From Planctomycetota bacterium (GTDB lineage Bacteria; Planctomycetota; Planctomycetia; Planctomycetales; Planctomycetaceae), in the NCBI GenBank assembly GCA_023417655.1, contig JAEZFD010000063.1, positions 1 to 64,000 of the forward strand: a DNA stretch of 64,000 bases, read 5' to 3'. Made by a program: the position numbers and the translations under genes. The notes beneath the pieces are model-generated. The model did no database searches. It was given only the letters and a program-made list of their open reading frames with translations, and was not told the origin of the DNA. Positions 1-9,888 of the stretch are shown here, piece by piece; the first letter of the stretch is position 1, and every line of letters starts with the position of its first letter.

Positions 1-73
1 GATGTCAATCATCCGGCCGCAACGGGAGTTCGAACTCAGAATCGTCGACTGAAGCCGACGCTGAATGATCTCA

Positions 74-445
74 TCAGGCTTCTTCCGTATCATCGAATTC
101 GGAGAAGCCTGTTACATCTTCATCATCGTCGTCATCAGTTGCATCCTGAGGACGTGGTGTCCGCCGGAAGACGGCGACAACGTCATCCACAGGGACGACA
201 AACAGGACGTTATTGGGTTCAAGATCGACCGGAATCGCATTCTTGGGATGGAACAGGACTTTGTCGTACTTGGCGACGGGAAACTCGTCGTCGTTGGCAA
301 CTTCCACGCTCACTTCCACTACGCGCCCTGTGATCGTCGGAATCTCAGCCTGGTCGGGCAGAACGATTCCGCCTTTCGTCTGATGACGACTTTCATCTTT
401 CCGGATCAGAATCCGCGGGCCGAGAGGTTCGACAAATTCGTTCAT
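74..445 (-). CDS. GroES-like co-chaperonin family protein with acidic tail
   Basis: A 123-residue protein whose first 95 or so residues follow the GroES fold: an N-terminal PLGPRILIRKD strand, the mobile-loop-like segment TKGGIVLPD, the TGRVVEVS strand and a late VLFVVPVDDVVAVF strand. GroES normally caps the GroEL ring. This copy is divergent and ends in a very acidic tail (DDDDDED) that ordinary GroES lacks. The start was placed at 445, not 42 bases upstream, because AAGGAG lies 8 bases before this ATG. No groEL is visible next to it, although the window edge is only 73 bases downstream. It may be a specialised paralogue or a GroES-fold protein with another role. Confidence 0.85.
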   Translation of the reverse strand: MNEFVEPLGPRILIRKDESRHQTKGGIVLPDQAEIPTITGRVVEVSVEVANDDEFPVAKYDKVLFHPKNAIPVDLEPNNVLFVVPVDDVVAVFRRTPRPQDATDDDDDEDVTGFSEFDDTEEA

Positions 446-709
446 GGCGTGATCTCCTTGACTCAGGAAAGGTCTCGCCTTTCCCATGAGCAGGAGAATT
501 ATAGAAGGTTGATGAACAGGTGACGAGTTGAATATCAGAGCGAGAACGAACGTGAGGAAGTTCGCGCAGAAATCCCGGGAATACTGAGAATGCAGTCTAG
601 ATCAGTATTCAGTGATGCGTGGCGAGCGTTGATGCCAAGTCTGCGAATTCGTGGAAGTGATTTCATCGTCAGCAATTGCGGACTCGAATCCGTCAGTCAG
701 GTGACAAGT

Positions 710-3556
710 TTACTTAATCGGAAAACTTGCCAGTTCTTTCCCGTCTTCGGTTTTCCACATTCGCAGGACTCCGTCTTCACCGCCGGCGATGAAGAAACTG
801 CCGTCGAGTGGACACGCCACGCAGTGGAGAAAATCAGGGAGCCCAGCGATTGCACGGACTTGTCCGCCCGCTTCATTCAGGACTCGGGCCTGATTGTCTC
901 CGGCGGAGGTGACGTAAGTTGTCGTCCCTCCCAGGAACCGGACAGCGGTGACTTCTTTGATCCAGCCGGCAACCTTGCGGCTGCGCTCGCCCCGCTGCAT
1001 ATCCCAGATCAGCACGATATTGTCGCCGCCGGCGCTGGCCAGAAACCGGCCATCTGCCCGGAAACAGACGCCTAGTGCATGGTGCGTATGGCCCTCGAAA
1101 AGGTGCAGGTGCTTGCCGGTCGCAACCTCGGTGACTTTCACGAGTTGGTCAGCCGCTCCGGAGGCAATCGCCGAACCATCCGGGAGGAAGTCGAGGCTCA
1201 AGACGGTGTCTTTGTGACGATCAGTCCAACGAGTGACGAGTTCGCCTGAATCGACTTTCCAAAGGCTGATCTCTCCACTGCGAGACGGTTCTCCTCCGCC
1301 GATGGCCAGCAGGCTTCCGTCCGGACTGAACCGCAGGGCGTTGACTCGATCAGCAAATGTTTCGGGAGCTGCATCTCCTCCGAGCACCCGTTCGACGATC
1401 CAGGTGGGACGCGTCTGAATCTGGACGCTCGCTCCGTTGGACATGGTTGCGACGACAACGCCCTTGCCAGACGATACCTGTGCGGTGCCCGATTTATCAC
1501 CTGCAGGCAACTCGGCGATGGGATTTCCAGTCGCGACGGCCCAAACCCGAACGGCTCCCTCAGCATTCACCGCGGCGACGACCTGTTGTTCAGGATCGAT
1601 GGCCACTGACGTCACGGGGCCGGATTTTTCGAGTGGCTGCTGCAGCGTCTTCGATTCGGCAGTGAAGGAGTCGCTCTGCTTCTGGGCCTCGACGGATGCG
1701 GCTTCAGCGGCCTTCAGCTGTTCCGTGTTTCGGTCCTTCGCCGCAGTCGCAATGGCGATCTCTTCCTGTGCATCATTGTGATGATGTTCGGAAGTTTGCA
1801 GCATCTTCTTTGCTTCGTCCGCCTTTGTCGTTGCGGCGGTCAGCGCCTGCTGGGCGGTTGCCAGCTGTTTTTCGAGCTCAGGATTCTTCATCCCCTCGGA
1901 CATCATGATTCGGGACTGAAGATCATCTACGGTCTTTTGAGCCGCGGCCCGGGCAGCTTCCTCGGTTTCGAATGCCTTCTTTCGATCCGGCAGGACTTTG
2001 CTGGCAGTTGTGATCGTCTCGTTCGCCTTCTTCAGGACTTCGTCCAGCGACTTGTTTGCCGCGGTCAGTCGGGTCACTTCGCTTTTCTGAAACGCGAGAT
2101 CCAGTTGGGCGACGGCCAGTCGATGTTTGGTAACTCGGACTTGATTGGCTCTGCTGAGACTATCATTGCGCTCCCACAGAGCTTTCCCTGCGGCGAGATC
2201 CCAGAGGTGAACCGATCCGTTCTCACACCCGGCGGCGAGGAGTGTCCCGTTATCTGAACATGACAGCGAGACCGCCCCGGGAAATTTCAGCACAGACAAG
2301 GCTTTTCCATCGGCGAGGGTCCACAAGGCGACCTGCCCATTTTCCAGCACGCAGGCAACCCGTTCCGGCTGCTTCAGTGACTGGACCGCACGAATCTTGG
2401 CCGGTGCCGTGGCGAAGTCTTTCAGTGCGACGGGTTCAGTGGATGCGGCTTCCGGCAGATCGGCGCGACGCAGCACCGGATCAGCACCAGCGATAATCAG
2501 ACTCTTCGCAGAGACCCAAGTCAGGCCTGAGGACACCGATGGTGTCGGAATTGTGGCGTGCAGAGCAGCCGTCGTCAGATCCCAGACGGAGATGACCGGC
2601 TCAGCCGAGCTGATTGCCACAAGACGGCCATCTGGTGAGACGCTGAGCGAGGAGACCTGTTTGATGGAAGTCGCAATCGATTTCAGTTGAGCCGACGTCT
2701 CTCGTTCGATCACCGTGAGCTGACCGTTCGAATCGGCTGTGAGGAGTTGCTGACCCGGGATCTGGGCGGTTGCAATGACCTCGGAGCCCGACTTGAGCGG
2801 GGTCCACCCGCTGGTGGGACTCTGCTGCTGCCAGATCTTCACTTCGCGGAAGCTGCCGCTCGCAAAACGCTTTCCATCCGGGCTGAACGCCAGTGCTGTG
2901 ACGGGGCCGAGATGGCTCGGGCTTGCCGTTGCGGTTGCCTGCTGCTGAGTCAGCGCTGGGTCAGAGATCCGAGAAATAAACTGACGGGATTCGAGATCAA
3001 AAAGCGAGATCTGGTTGGCGTGTCCGGCGATTCCCCAGCGTCCATCTGGAGAAACTTCGACAGCGTAAATGGGCGAAACATTGGCAACAGGAGCTCGCCA
3101 TGCGAGGTTCTGGACCTGCCGGACGGAATCCTTTGCCCCGCCATTGATCCAGGCGCCGAGAACGGCCAGTTCTTCGGTCGTGAGTTTCTTGGCCCCCACT
3201 CCATTACTTGGGGGAGGCATGATGACATCACCGATGTGGGCAGCCGACTGGTAGATCAGACTGTCAGCCGATTTCCCGGGCACCACACCCGGCCCTGAGT
3301 CGCCCCCGGTCCGCAGGACCTGAGGTGACTCGAGGTTCAATCCGCCTTCAGTTGTCGTCGTGTTATGGCAGGAGACACAGTTCGACTTCAGGATCGGATA
3401 AACATCCCGGTAGTAATCGACATCTGCTGCAGCGGCGATGCTGGTCAACAAAATCGCACAAACTGCGTCAGCCAGGATTCCGATGCAAAGCATCCGAATC
3501 GTTCCCCGACGGGTCCTGAAGATGGGGACATTCTGCATCAGAAACCTTCGGATCAT
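710..3556 (-). CDS. secreted cytochrome c / WD40 / coiled-coil fusion protein
   Basis: A 948-residue exported protein. After a hydrophobic signal segment (about residues 20-44) comes a planctomycete-type cytochrome c domain with CVSCH at 60-64 and an IMPPP segment near 113 that could supply the methionine ligand. Two groups of WD40 repeats follow (about 160-490 and 640-948), with SPDGR-type turns and xxxWDL strand ends. They are separated by a charged, Ala/Glu/Lys-rich coiled coil (about 495-630). Such proteins occur in planctomycete secretome operons with DUF1501 and DUF1549 genes and probably act at the cell surface or periplasm; the partner and reaction are unknown. The ATG overlaps the stop of the upstream PPC gene (ATGA), so the two are translationally coupled. 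Confidence 0.9.
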   Translation of the reverse strand: MIRRFLMQNVPIFRTRRGTIRMLCIGILADAVCAILLTSIAAAADVDYYRDVYPILKSNCVSCHNTTTTEGGLNLESPQVLRTGGDSGPGVVPGKSADSLIYQSAAHIGDVIMPPPSNGVGAKKLTTEELAVLGAWINGGAKDSVRQVQNLAWRAPVANVSPIYAVEVSPDGRWGIAGHANQISLFDLESRQFISRISDPALTQQQATATASPSHLGPVTALAFSPDGKRFASGSFREVKIWQQQSPTSGWTPLKSGSEVIATAQIPGQQLLTADSNGQLTVIERETSAQLKSIATSIKQVSSLSVSPDGRLVAISSAEPVISVWDLTTAALHATIPTPSVSSGLTWVSAKSLIIAGADPVLRRADLPEAASTEPVALKDFATAPAKIRAVQSLKQPERVACVLENGQVALWTLADGKALSVLKFPGAVSLSCSDNGTLLAAGCENGSVHLWDLAAGKALWERNDSLSRANQVRVTKHRLAVAQLDLAFQKSEVTRLTAANKSLDEVLKKANETITTASKVLPDRKKAFETEEAARAAAQKTVDDLQSRIMMSEGMKNPELEKQLATAQQALTAATTKADEAKKMLQTSEHHHNDAQEEIAIATAAKDRNTEQLKAAEAASVEAQKQSDSFTAESKTLQQPLEKSGPVTSVAIDPEQQVVAAVNAEGAVRVWAVATGNPIAELPAGDKSGTAQVSSGKGVVVATMSNGASVQIQTRPTWIVERVLGGDAAPETFADRVNALRFSPDGSLLAIGGGEPSRSGEISLWKVDSGELVTRWTDRHKDTVLSLDFLPDGSAIASGAADQLVKVTEVATGKHLHLFEGHTHHALGVCFRADGRFLASAGGDNIVLIWDMQRGERSRKVAGWIKEVTAVRFLGGTTTYVTSAGDNQARVLNEAGGQVRAIAGLPDFLHCVACPLDGSFFIAGGEDGVLRMWKTEDGKELASFPIK

Positions 3557-5799
3557 TTCTTGTCTGCTGGCTGAATGAGAATGCGGATCGGCTCGACAAC
3601 GACGATGTCGACGATGTCTTTCGGAGCGGCTGCGTCTGTGGCAGCCTTCAGCTGCTTTTCAAGCTCAGCTTTCTTCGTCTGAACCTGTTTCAATTCTGCA
3701 GCGGCGGCAGTTGCTTTCTCAGTTAAAGCGGCTTTATCTGCTTCGGCGGCGGCTTGGGCGGCAGCCGTCGCGGTCGTCGACAGATCTGTCTTTTCCTTGA
3801 GTTCGGCTTCGACTGACTTCAATGAGGCCGTCGCGGTTTCGACAGCGGCGACGTTGTAGCGGTACTTTGTGACCGCACCGCCATACATCGTCAGGACATG
3901 TTCCCCAGCGGGAAGTTTGAGGTCTTCCAGATTGACGACGAGGTCGATTGAAGGGGAATTCAGGGGAACGTCGATCGAAGCGACTTTCTCAAAGCCGTTA
4001 CCGCCTGGCAGGAGCTTCAACGCGCCGGAGAATTCACCCCGCCAAGTCAACTTCAGGGGGATCGTCAGTTTCTCGTTGCCGACAGCAGTAATGGTCTTGT
4101 TGTCGACGGGAGCAATTGTCAGCGGAGCGGCTTCTTCACCCGTCACGGAAACGGCAACGTCCCCCATCAGTCGCGGGCTTGGGATTTCCTGATTCGCATC
4201 TCGGACCGGCCAGTTCATCGAAGCCAGACGGCATTCGCGAATCTGTGGCACCGCATCAATAGTGCTGCGACCAATAATCGTGGGGGTTCCCCACTGCGTC
4301 GGAGCATTTTCATCTGCCGTGATGACCAGGAGACCGCGAGACTTTCCTGACGGAATTTTCAGGCCACTCGCTCGTACGCCTGCGGGTAGGTTCTCAACTT
4401 CAATCGTGATCTCTTCATCGAATCCGTCCTTCCGAACGGCAACGACTTCAAAGACCATTGAGGCGCCCTGACGCAGTGCGATCGGCTTCGAAACAGCGTT
4501 TCGGTCCCCGTTCCGCAGAGTCATATGCAGTGCCCAGGCAGCCAGAGAATAATCAGGCATCGCCTTCCGCATGATGAGTCGATAAGTACAGCGTGGGTCA
4601 CTGCGAGTTCCGCCAAACAAATCGCGCACCTGTACTCGGTATGTCCCGGATTCCTTGATTTCGACTTTCCCCATCGGGTCAGCGGTGCCGACATCGTAGG
4701 GCGAGCCATCGTACGAATACCCGTTCGATGAAAGCTTGACCGGGCTCGGGACGTCATTGAGCTCGACGAGGTCGACCGCGACTTCTGTGTCTCCCTGCTT
4801 GACGACCTGCTGGACCACGGCGAAGGCATTGGTTGGCAGGCCGGTTCGTTCAGAAACGACTTCCAGCCACCAGACTTCGCCCTTCTCGGCGGTGAATTCG
4901 AAGGTGTCGACGTCGGCGGCGGGGAAGAAGCTGCCAGCGATATCGCAGGGGAGCGTGATCTTCTGAGAGACGTTCGCACGGTTATTCGGCTCGGATTCCT
5001 GAACCGGAGTGGTCTGTGGCTCAGGAGGGAGCGAAATCGCATTGACCTGTTGAGTCCGCGGATGCCGTTCAGCGAGAGCGGTTCCTGGCGCCGTCTTCAG
5101 TACCAGCCGATAGAACGACTCAGCTCCCCCTTGGAAGGTGAGGCCATGGACCTTGATGACATAATCGCCTGCCTTAGGAATCTGATAATCCAGAAACCCG
5201 CCGCGACGATCAACTGCAAGATCGCGACCCTGAGGGTCGGCAATCATCAGGACCGGCTTCAGTTTGGAATCAATGCCGGCGGCTGCGACTTCAACGGTGA
5301 CACGCTGGGGCTGGTCGCAGTGGAATGTGTAATAATCAATCGCTTTGTTCGACGTGTACGCATTGCACACGCTGTTCAGTGGCAACGCCATTGCGGTGGC
5401 GAGTGATGTGTTCGCTTTCTCCCGCGTGACTTCTGTCAGATTGCTGACCGAGAAGGTGCGGGACGCGGAAATCCCCAGCCGGGTCGTCAGCCGGGCTTCA
5501 TAGACTGCCGTCGGAGTCTCAGCAGCAATGGTCACCTGAAATTTGTTCGGGACGATCGAACCGTCAGCGTTCTTTTCAGGAACGGCCTTGATGCCCGGGT
5601 GAGTGAAAACGAGTTCAACATTCCCGTCGAGGCATTCACCTGTGACCGTGACGGGGAACGTTGTGCCGGCTTGTCCCCCCATTGGCATTGTCGTCAGCAA
5701 GCGAGGGGCGGGCAGAATCACGAGCTGCGCGAAGGCGCTTCCGGCCCATCCCCAGGCCAAGATCTGTGCCGCCAACAAGAGCATCAGCCTGGATTTCAT
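3553..5799 (-). CDS. secreted pre-peptidase C-terminal (PPC) domain protein
   Basis: A 748-residue exported protein. The N-terminus is a typical signal peptide ending near GSAFAQ. The middle contains repeated bacterial PPC-like beta domains, with the recurring patterns DYYTFHC...VTVEVAA, GDYVIKVHG and VDTFEFTAEKGEVWWLEV. The last 100 or so residues form an Ala/Lys/Glu-rich coiled coil followed by a short hydrophobic tail. PPC domains are non-catalytic beta-sandwiches of secreted proteins, and no protease domain is present. The start at 5799 (ATG preceded by AAGGGG) is preferred over a TTG at 5823. It lies 166 bases after the DUF1549/DUF1553 gene and overlaps the WD40/cytochrome gene by 4 bases, so it belongs to the same operon. 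Confidence 0.88.
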   Translation of the reverse strand: MKSRLMLLLAAQILAWGWAGSAFAQLVILPAPRLLTTMPMGGQAGTTFPVTVTGECLDGNVELVFTHPGIKAVPEKNADGSIVPNKFQVTIAAETPTAVYEARLTTRLGISASRTFSVSNLTEVTREKANTSLATAMALPLNSVCNAYTSNKAIDYYTFHCDQPQRVTVEVAAAGIDSKLKPVLMIADPQGRDLAVDRRGGFLDYQIPKAGDYVIKVHGLTFQGGAESFYRLVLKTAPGTALAERHPRTQQVNAISLPPEPQTTPVQESEPNNRANVSQKITLPCDIAGSFFPAADVDTFEFTAEKGEVWWLEVVSERTGLPTNAFAVVQQVVKQGDTEVAVDLVELNDVPSPVKLSSNGYSYDGSPYDVGTADPMGKVEIKESGTYRVQVRDLFGGTRSDPRCTYRLIMRKAMPDYSLAAWALHMTLRNGDRNAVSKPIALRQGASMVFEVVAVRKDGFDEEITIEVENLPAGVRASGLKIPSGKSRGLLVITADENAPTQWGTPTIIGRSTIDAVPQIRECRLASMNWPVRDANQEIPSPRLMGDVAVSVTGEEAAPLTIAPVDNKTITAVGNEKLTIPLKLTWRGEFSGALKLLPGGNGFEKVASIDVPLNSPSIDLVVNLEDLKLPAGEHVLTMYGGAVTKYRYNVAAVETATASLKSVEAELKEKTDLSTTATAAAQAAAEADKAALTEKATAAAAELKQVQTKKAELEKQLKAATDAAAPKDIVDIVVVEPIRILIQPADKK

Positions 5800-5965
5800 C
5801 TCATTCCCCTTTGTCCGGTTCAATGTGCTGTCGTCCTGAATGTCACGCCTGACCGCCGATTCTGCTCCGTCGGCATTCCCGATTCCATCTGTTCTCGGCG
5901 CTCGAAAACATTGATTCTGCGAAATGGTGCATCCCCTATGTCGGGTCGCGCGAGAACAGGATCGC

Positions 5966-8188
5966 TTAATGGTTGAACAGGAATTCCTTGGTGTTCAGCA
6001 GGGCCCAGATCAGGTCTTCATAACCTTGACGGAGTGCGGCTGCTGCTGGCAAAGGTTGTCCTTTGGCGTCCAGATGCGGCTTCGCCAGATGCGATTCGGC
6101 AATCTGGATCTCGTCGGGTGTCGGCTGACGGTTTAAGGCAGCCAGATAGAGTTCACGGATGTTTTCGTCGACTGGCTTGTTGTTCGTGGCGAGTTTCTGA
6201 GCTCGACCCTGGGCAACTGACAGCTTCTGACGGATCTCTCCACTGTTCATCAGATGCAGGCTCTGCGACAGGCTGGAGCTTTCAACTCGTTCACACTCGC
6301 AGACACTGGCGCCAGCCGGGCGTCCGAAGACAGCGAGGAAGTAAGACGATTTATTGTAGCTGTTGTCTGGCAGGGCGACGGCGTTCGTGCCGCTGGGGAC
6401 ATCCGGAAACTCAGTCGTTGCTCCCGTCACCTGATCGATCGCATCGAGCAGAACCTCAGCCGGCAGGTGTCGCGGAGCAAACCGAGAGAAGTTCTGCAGA
6501 TCAGCCAGATTGTGCTCATTGGGGGCCGAGCTCAGCTGATAGGTATTTGAAGTTGTGATCACTCGGACCACTTCCTTCAGGTCAAAGCCGCTCTTCACAA
6601 AGTGCTCAGCCAGAGCGTCGAGCAGCTCAGGATTGGAAGGCGGATTTGTATCGCGGATGTCGTCTTCCGGATCGATCAGCCCCCGTTTGAAGAAGTGCTT
6701 CCAGTAACGGTTTACGAGTGACTTGGCGAAGTATGGATTCTCCGGGTCGCCCATCCAATTGGCGAGATACAGACGTGGATCTTCATCCGGCAATACGTCG
6801 AAGGCAGGGAATCCCAGTGCGGCAGGGGGGAGCTTCGCCTGCGTTTTGATGTTCGTCGCAGTCGCTTTGCCGCGCTTGTGAAAGATGATGTCTTCGCCCG
6901 GAGTGGAGGTCGGCTTGCGACCGATCTGAGTGAAGAAGGCCGCCAGATGGTAATAGTCGTTCTGGCTCCAGCGTTCGAACGGATGGTGGTGGCACTGGGC
7001 ACATTGCATCCGGACTCCCAGGAAAAGCTGTGCGATATCTTCCAGCTGCGCCTGCGGTTCTTTAACGCGTTTGTACCACGCGACTGCCGGATTACTCACG
7101 ACATCACCAGTGGCTCCGAGTAATTCGAGCACCAGCTGATTGTACGGCTTGTTCTCCAGCATGCTGTCACGCAGCCAGGAGTGGAATGCGAAGTTGGCGG
7201 TTTTGTCGCTCGTCGCATCACGACGATTTTTCAGCAAAGCAGACCACTTGTTTGCGAAGTAGTCGGCATAGCCTGGACTACTCAGCAATGATTCAACCAG
7301 AGCATCCCGTTTGTTGGGATTGGTGTCTTCCAGAAATGCGGTGGTCTCTTCGATGGTCGGGAGGTGCCCGGCGATATCCAGAGAGACACGTCGCAGATAG
7401 GTCGCGTCGTCACAGACTGCTGATGGTGGGATGCCCAGTCGCTTCAGATTTGCAAAGACCAGTTCATCGACGAAATTCTTCGCAGGTGGCAGGTTCTCGA
7501 CGGGAGCTCCCAGCGGAACGCTTGCCGTGAAGACCGAGACGACTCCCTGATACCGGACCATAATGGCCACGTTCCCGGGAATGTCGGAGATCTTCACCAG
7601 CCCGGATTCGGAGACCGAGCCCATGGCTTTGTTATTTGCTTCGAAGAGGGCGAGTTCTGTCACATTTCGTTTGTGACCGTCGCCGAAGTGAGCAAACACT
7701 TTAAGCTGCTGTTCTGAACCCTGAGGCAGGACGGCGCGAGGCGGGACGACTTCAATAGAGCTGAGAGTCGGTTCTGATTCCAGCTGGTATCGCATTCCCT
7801 CGCTGATCCAGCGGACCAGCTTGCGGTGGCTTTCCGAGTCGACTTCAATCCGCTTTCCGCCGGTATGCGGGACAGTGTTGGTCGCTTTCGTAATGAGCAG
7901 ACTGTGCTCTGGGGCCAGCGGCGTGATGCGACGGCCACGGCCTTCCTTCACGATGTGTTCGTAATCTTCCTGAGGTTCAAAACCTAACAGGGAGAGTCGG
8001 AATCCGTTCTGACCATTGCCTGCCTTGGCATGGCATGGACCGGCATTGCATCCGGCCTTCGTCAGGATCGGAGAAATGTCATTCACGAAGCTGAGCGGGG
8101 CAGCGGCGTCGGAACCGTACGAGACGGGAGAGGTCAGAACCCATCCGAAAACCGCCAGCAGTAAAAACAGGCGACTACGGATGGTCAT
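5966..8188 (-). CDS. DUF1549/DUF1553 planctomycete secreted protein with haem motifs
   Basis: A 740-residue exported protein. It has a signal peptide (1-25), an N-terminal cytochrome-like domain with CNAGPCH at 47-53 (a CX4CH spacing), a bacterial Ig-like segment (about 150-230), then the DUF1549 region with a second, canonical CAQCH near 395-399 and the DUF1553 region to the end. These domains occur together almost only in planctomycetes and relatives. The function is unproven; a link to degradation of complex polysaccharides is often inferred from co-occurrence. The start codon overlaps the stop of the DUF1501 gene (ATGA), giving the usual DUF1501/DUF1549 pairing. Confidence 0.93.
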   Translation of the reverse strand: MTIRSRLFLLLAVFGWVLTSPVSYGSDAAAPLSFVNDISPILTKAGCNAGPCHAKAGNGQNGFRLSLLGFEPQEDYEHIVKEGRGRRITPLAPEHSLLITKATNTVPHTGGKRIEVDSESHRKLVRWISEGMRYQLESEPTLSSIEVVPPRAVLPQGSEQQLKVFAHFGDGHKRNVTELALFEANNKAMGSVSESGLVKISDIPGNVAIMVRYQGVVSVFTASVPLGAPVENLPPAKNFVDELVFANLKRLGIPPSAVCDDATYLRRVSLDIAGHLPTIEETTAFLEDTNPNKRDALVESLLSSPGYADYFANKWSALLKNRRDATSDKTANFAFHSWLRDSMLENKPYNQLVLELLGATGDVVSNPAVAWYKRVKEPQAQLEDIAQLFLGVRMQCAQCHHHPFERWSQNDYYHLAAFFTQIGRKPTSTPGEDIIFHKRGKATATNIKTQAKLPPAALGFPAFDVLPDEDPRLYLANWMGDPENPYFAKSLVNRYWKHFFKRGLIDPEDDIRDTNPPSNPELLDALAEHFVKSGFDLKEVVRVITTSNTYQLSSAPNEHNLADLQNFSRFAPRHLPAEVLLDAIDQVTGATTEFPDVPSGTNAVALPDNSYNKSSYFLAVFGRPAGASVCECERVESSSLSQSLHLMNSGEIRQKLSVAQGRAQKLATNNKPVDENIRELYLAALNRQPTPDEIQIAESHLAKPHLDAKGQPLPAAAALRQGYEDLIWALLNTKEFLFNH

Positions 8189-9621
8189 GCGGTCACCTGT
8201 GGAGCAAGTTCTGGAATCGGCTTGCCATGGTCGACGATTGGAGTCGGCCGGCCGTTGAGGTCATTAATCATGACGTTCGCGGAATCAATTCCGAGATGAC
8301 GATAGATGGTGGCGAGGAAGTCTCCGGGACCGCAGCCCCGTTCGACGACATCTTCACCTCGTTTGTCTGTTGCACCGATCACCTGACCGGTGCGGATTCC
8401 GCCGCCTGCCCAGATGTTCGTAAAGGCACGCGGCCAGTGGTCGCGACCCGGCTGCATCACGCCGGTAGGGGCACTGGCATTTCCTGCACCGGTGCTTCGG
8501 TCGTAGTTGATTTTGGGGGTACGTCCGAATTCACTGGTGATGCAGACGAGCACTTTCTTGTCGAGTCCGCGCTGATAGATGTCTTCAATCAGAGCGGTGC
8601 AGGCCTGATCGTAGGCTTCCGAACGGAATCGCATTGCATCGAAGACGTGGTGATTGACGGCGTGGTCATCCCAATTTCCGACACGGCCGCACAGTGGACC
8701 GCTCAGCTGGCTGGTGACGATTTCGACACCGGCTTCGACAAGGCGACGGGCCAGCAGCAGTTGTTGGCCCCAGCGGTTGCGACCATAGCGGTCGCGGGTT
8801 TCAGGGCTTTCTTCAGTCAGATCGAATGCCTTGCGGGCGGCTGGATTCGTCAGCAGACTCATCGCCTGAGACTCAAACTCGTCGAGAGCATTCAGTTCAC
8901 GCTCACGGTCGAAGCTGCGTTCGAGCAGGTCGAGGTTCTGCCGCAGAGCGACGCGTGAATTCAGTCGGGTCGCCTCGGCTTCGTTCGAGAGGCCAATGTT
9001 CGGCACTTCGAAGTTCGGGAGGTTCGGATCTCCGGTGACAGAAAAGGGGAGATAGGCCTGACCCAGATACGCCGGACCGTTGTATTCCAGTGGAGGTGTC
9101 ACTCCGATGTAATTCGGAAGCGGGTTCTGTCGACGCCCTTCTTGAGCACGCAAGTAGGCGGCAACAGACATCCAGTCAGGATACTTTGGCTTTGGTTTAT
9201 CGCGTGTGTCCGGATCGCCGGTCAGCAGCTGCATCGAGCCAGCAGGGTGTCCGCCTGCACTCTGATGCATCGAACGTAGCACTGTGAATTTGTCTGCAAT
9301 GGCGGCATGCCGGGGAACCATCTCGGTGAACGAGACACCAGGAACCGCAGTCGAGATCGTTTTGAAGGGGCCGCGATATTCGCTGCCGCTGTCTGGCTTG
9401 GGATCAAAGGTGTCGAGGTGTGAAAGTCCACCTGGGAGCCAGACCATGATGACGGCGGTCTTTTCGCCGGCAGGTTTGATTCCGGCTTCCGCCCGAATGC
9501 GGAGCAGGCCGGGGAGACTCAGGCTGGCGAAGCCGGTCAGCCCGATATTCATGAACTCTCGGCGGCTGAGATTGCCGGGACTGAGAGGGCCTGGGCAGTG
9601 ACGGCGGGCATTTCTCGACAT
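8185..9621 (-). CDS. DUF1501 family Tat-exported protein
   Basis: A 478-residue DUF1501 protein, distantly related to the alkaline phosphatase/sulfatase fold. The N-terminus has a twin-arginine motif (LSRREFMNIG) before a hydrophobic stretch. Family landmarks are VWLPGGLSHLDTFDPKP, MHQSAGGHPAGSMQLLTGD, SEFGRTPKIN and GRDHWPRAF. The protein should be exported folded, possibly with a bound metal. It is the first gene of the minus-strand run DUF1501, DUF1549/1553, PPC, WD40, with a 4-base overlap to the second gene. No biochemical role is established for the family. Confidence 0.93.
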   Translation of the reverse strand: MSRNARRHCPGPLSPGNLSRREFMNIGLTGFASLSLPGLLRIRAEAGIKPAGEKTAVIMVWLPGGLSHLDTFDPKPDSGSEYRGPFKTISTAVPGVSFTEMVPRHAAIADKFTVLRSMHQSAGGHPAGSMQLLTGDPDTRDKPKPKYPDWMSVAAYLRAQEGRRQNPLPNYIGVTPPLEYNGPAYLGQAYLPFSVTGDPNLPNFEVPNIGLSNEAEATRLNSRVALRQNLDLLERSFDRERELNALDEFESQAMSLLTNPAARKAFDLTEESPETRDRYGRNRWGQQLLLARRLVEAGVEIVTSQLSGPLCGRVGNWDDHAVNHHVFDAMRFRSEAYDQACTALIEDIYQRGLDKKVLVCITSEFGRTPKINYDRSTGAGNASAPTGVMQPGRDHWPRAFTNIWAGGGIRTGQVIGATDKRGEDVVERGCGPGDFLATIYRHLGIDSANVMINDLNGRPTPIVDHGKPIPELAPQVTA

Positions 9622-9886
9622 GACAGGTGCGCCTTTAAGTTCGCGAGGAGGGCGTAGAGGATACGCACTCGCAAAAATGGTTGGTGAGCGGCACTGCAGG
9701 CTGGTGGTCTCATTGTCAGCGGAGGAGTCACCCCGCTAGCTCGCTCCTGAGAAATGACTCCCAGTAGTGAACCTGATGAAAGATGATATCGACCGAATTC
9801 GATCAATCCATACTGCAGTGACACAATAATGTGCAATTTCAGTACAGACAAAAGCTAAGCTCGGCGTCAGGATCGATCCCTCCAGA
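9622..9886. other. intergenic region upstream of the DUF1501 operon
   Basis: About 265 bases without a convincing gene. It should carry the promoter of the minus-strand DUF1501 operon. AAGG lies about 10 bases before the DUF1501 ATG. No clear promoter boxes or repeats could be recognised. Confidence 0.4.
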
Positions 9887-9888
9887 AC

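Noticed and set aside
8227..8958. Long plus-strand frame within the DUF1501 gene, with similar long antisense frames at 10445-11917 and 17921-18640
   Set aside because: They lie wholly inside well-recognised genes on the other strand and show no family motifs.
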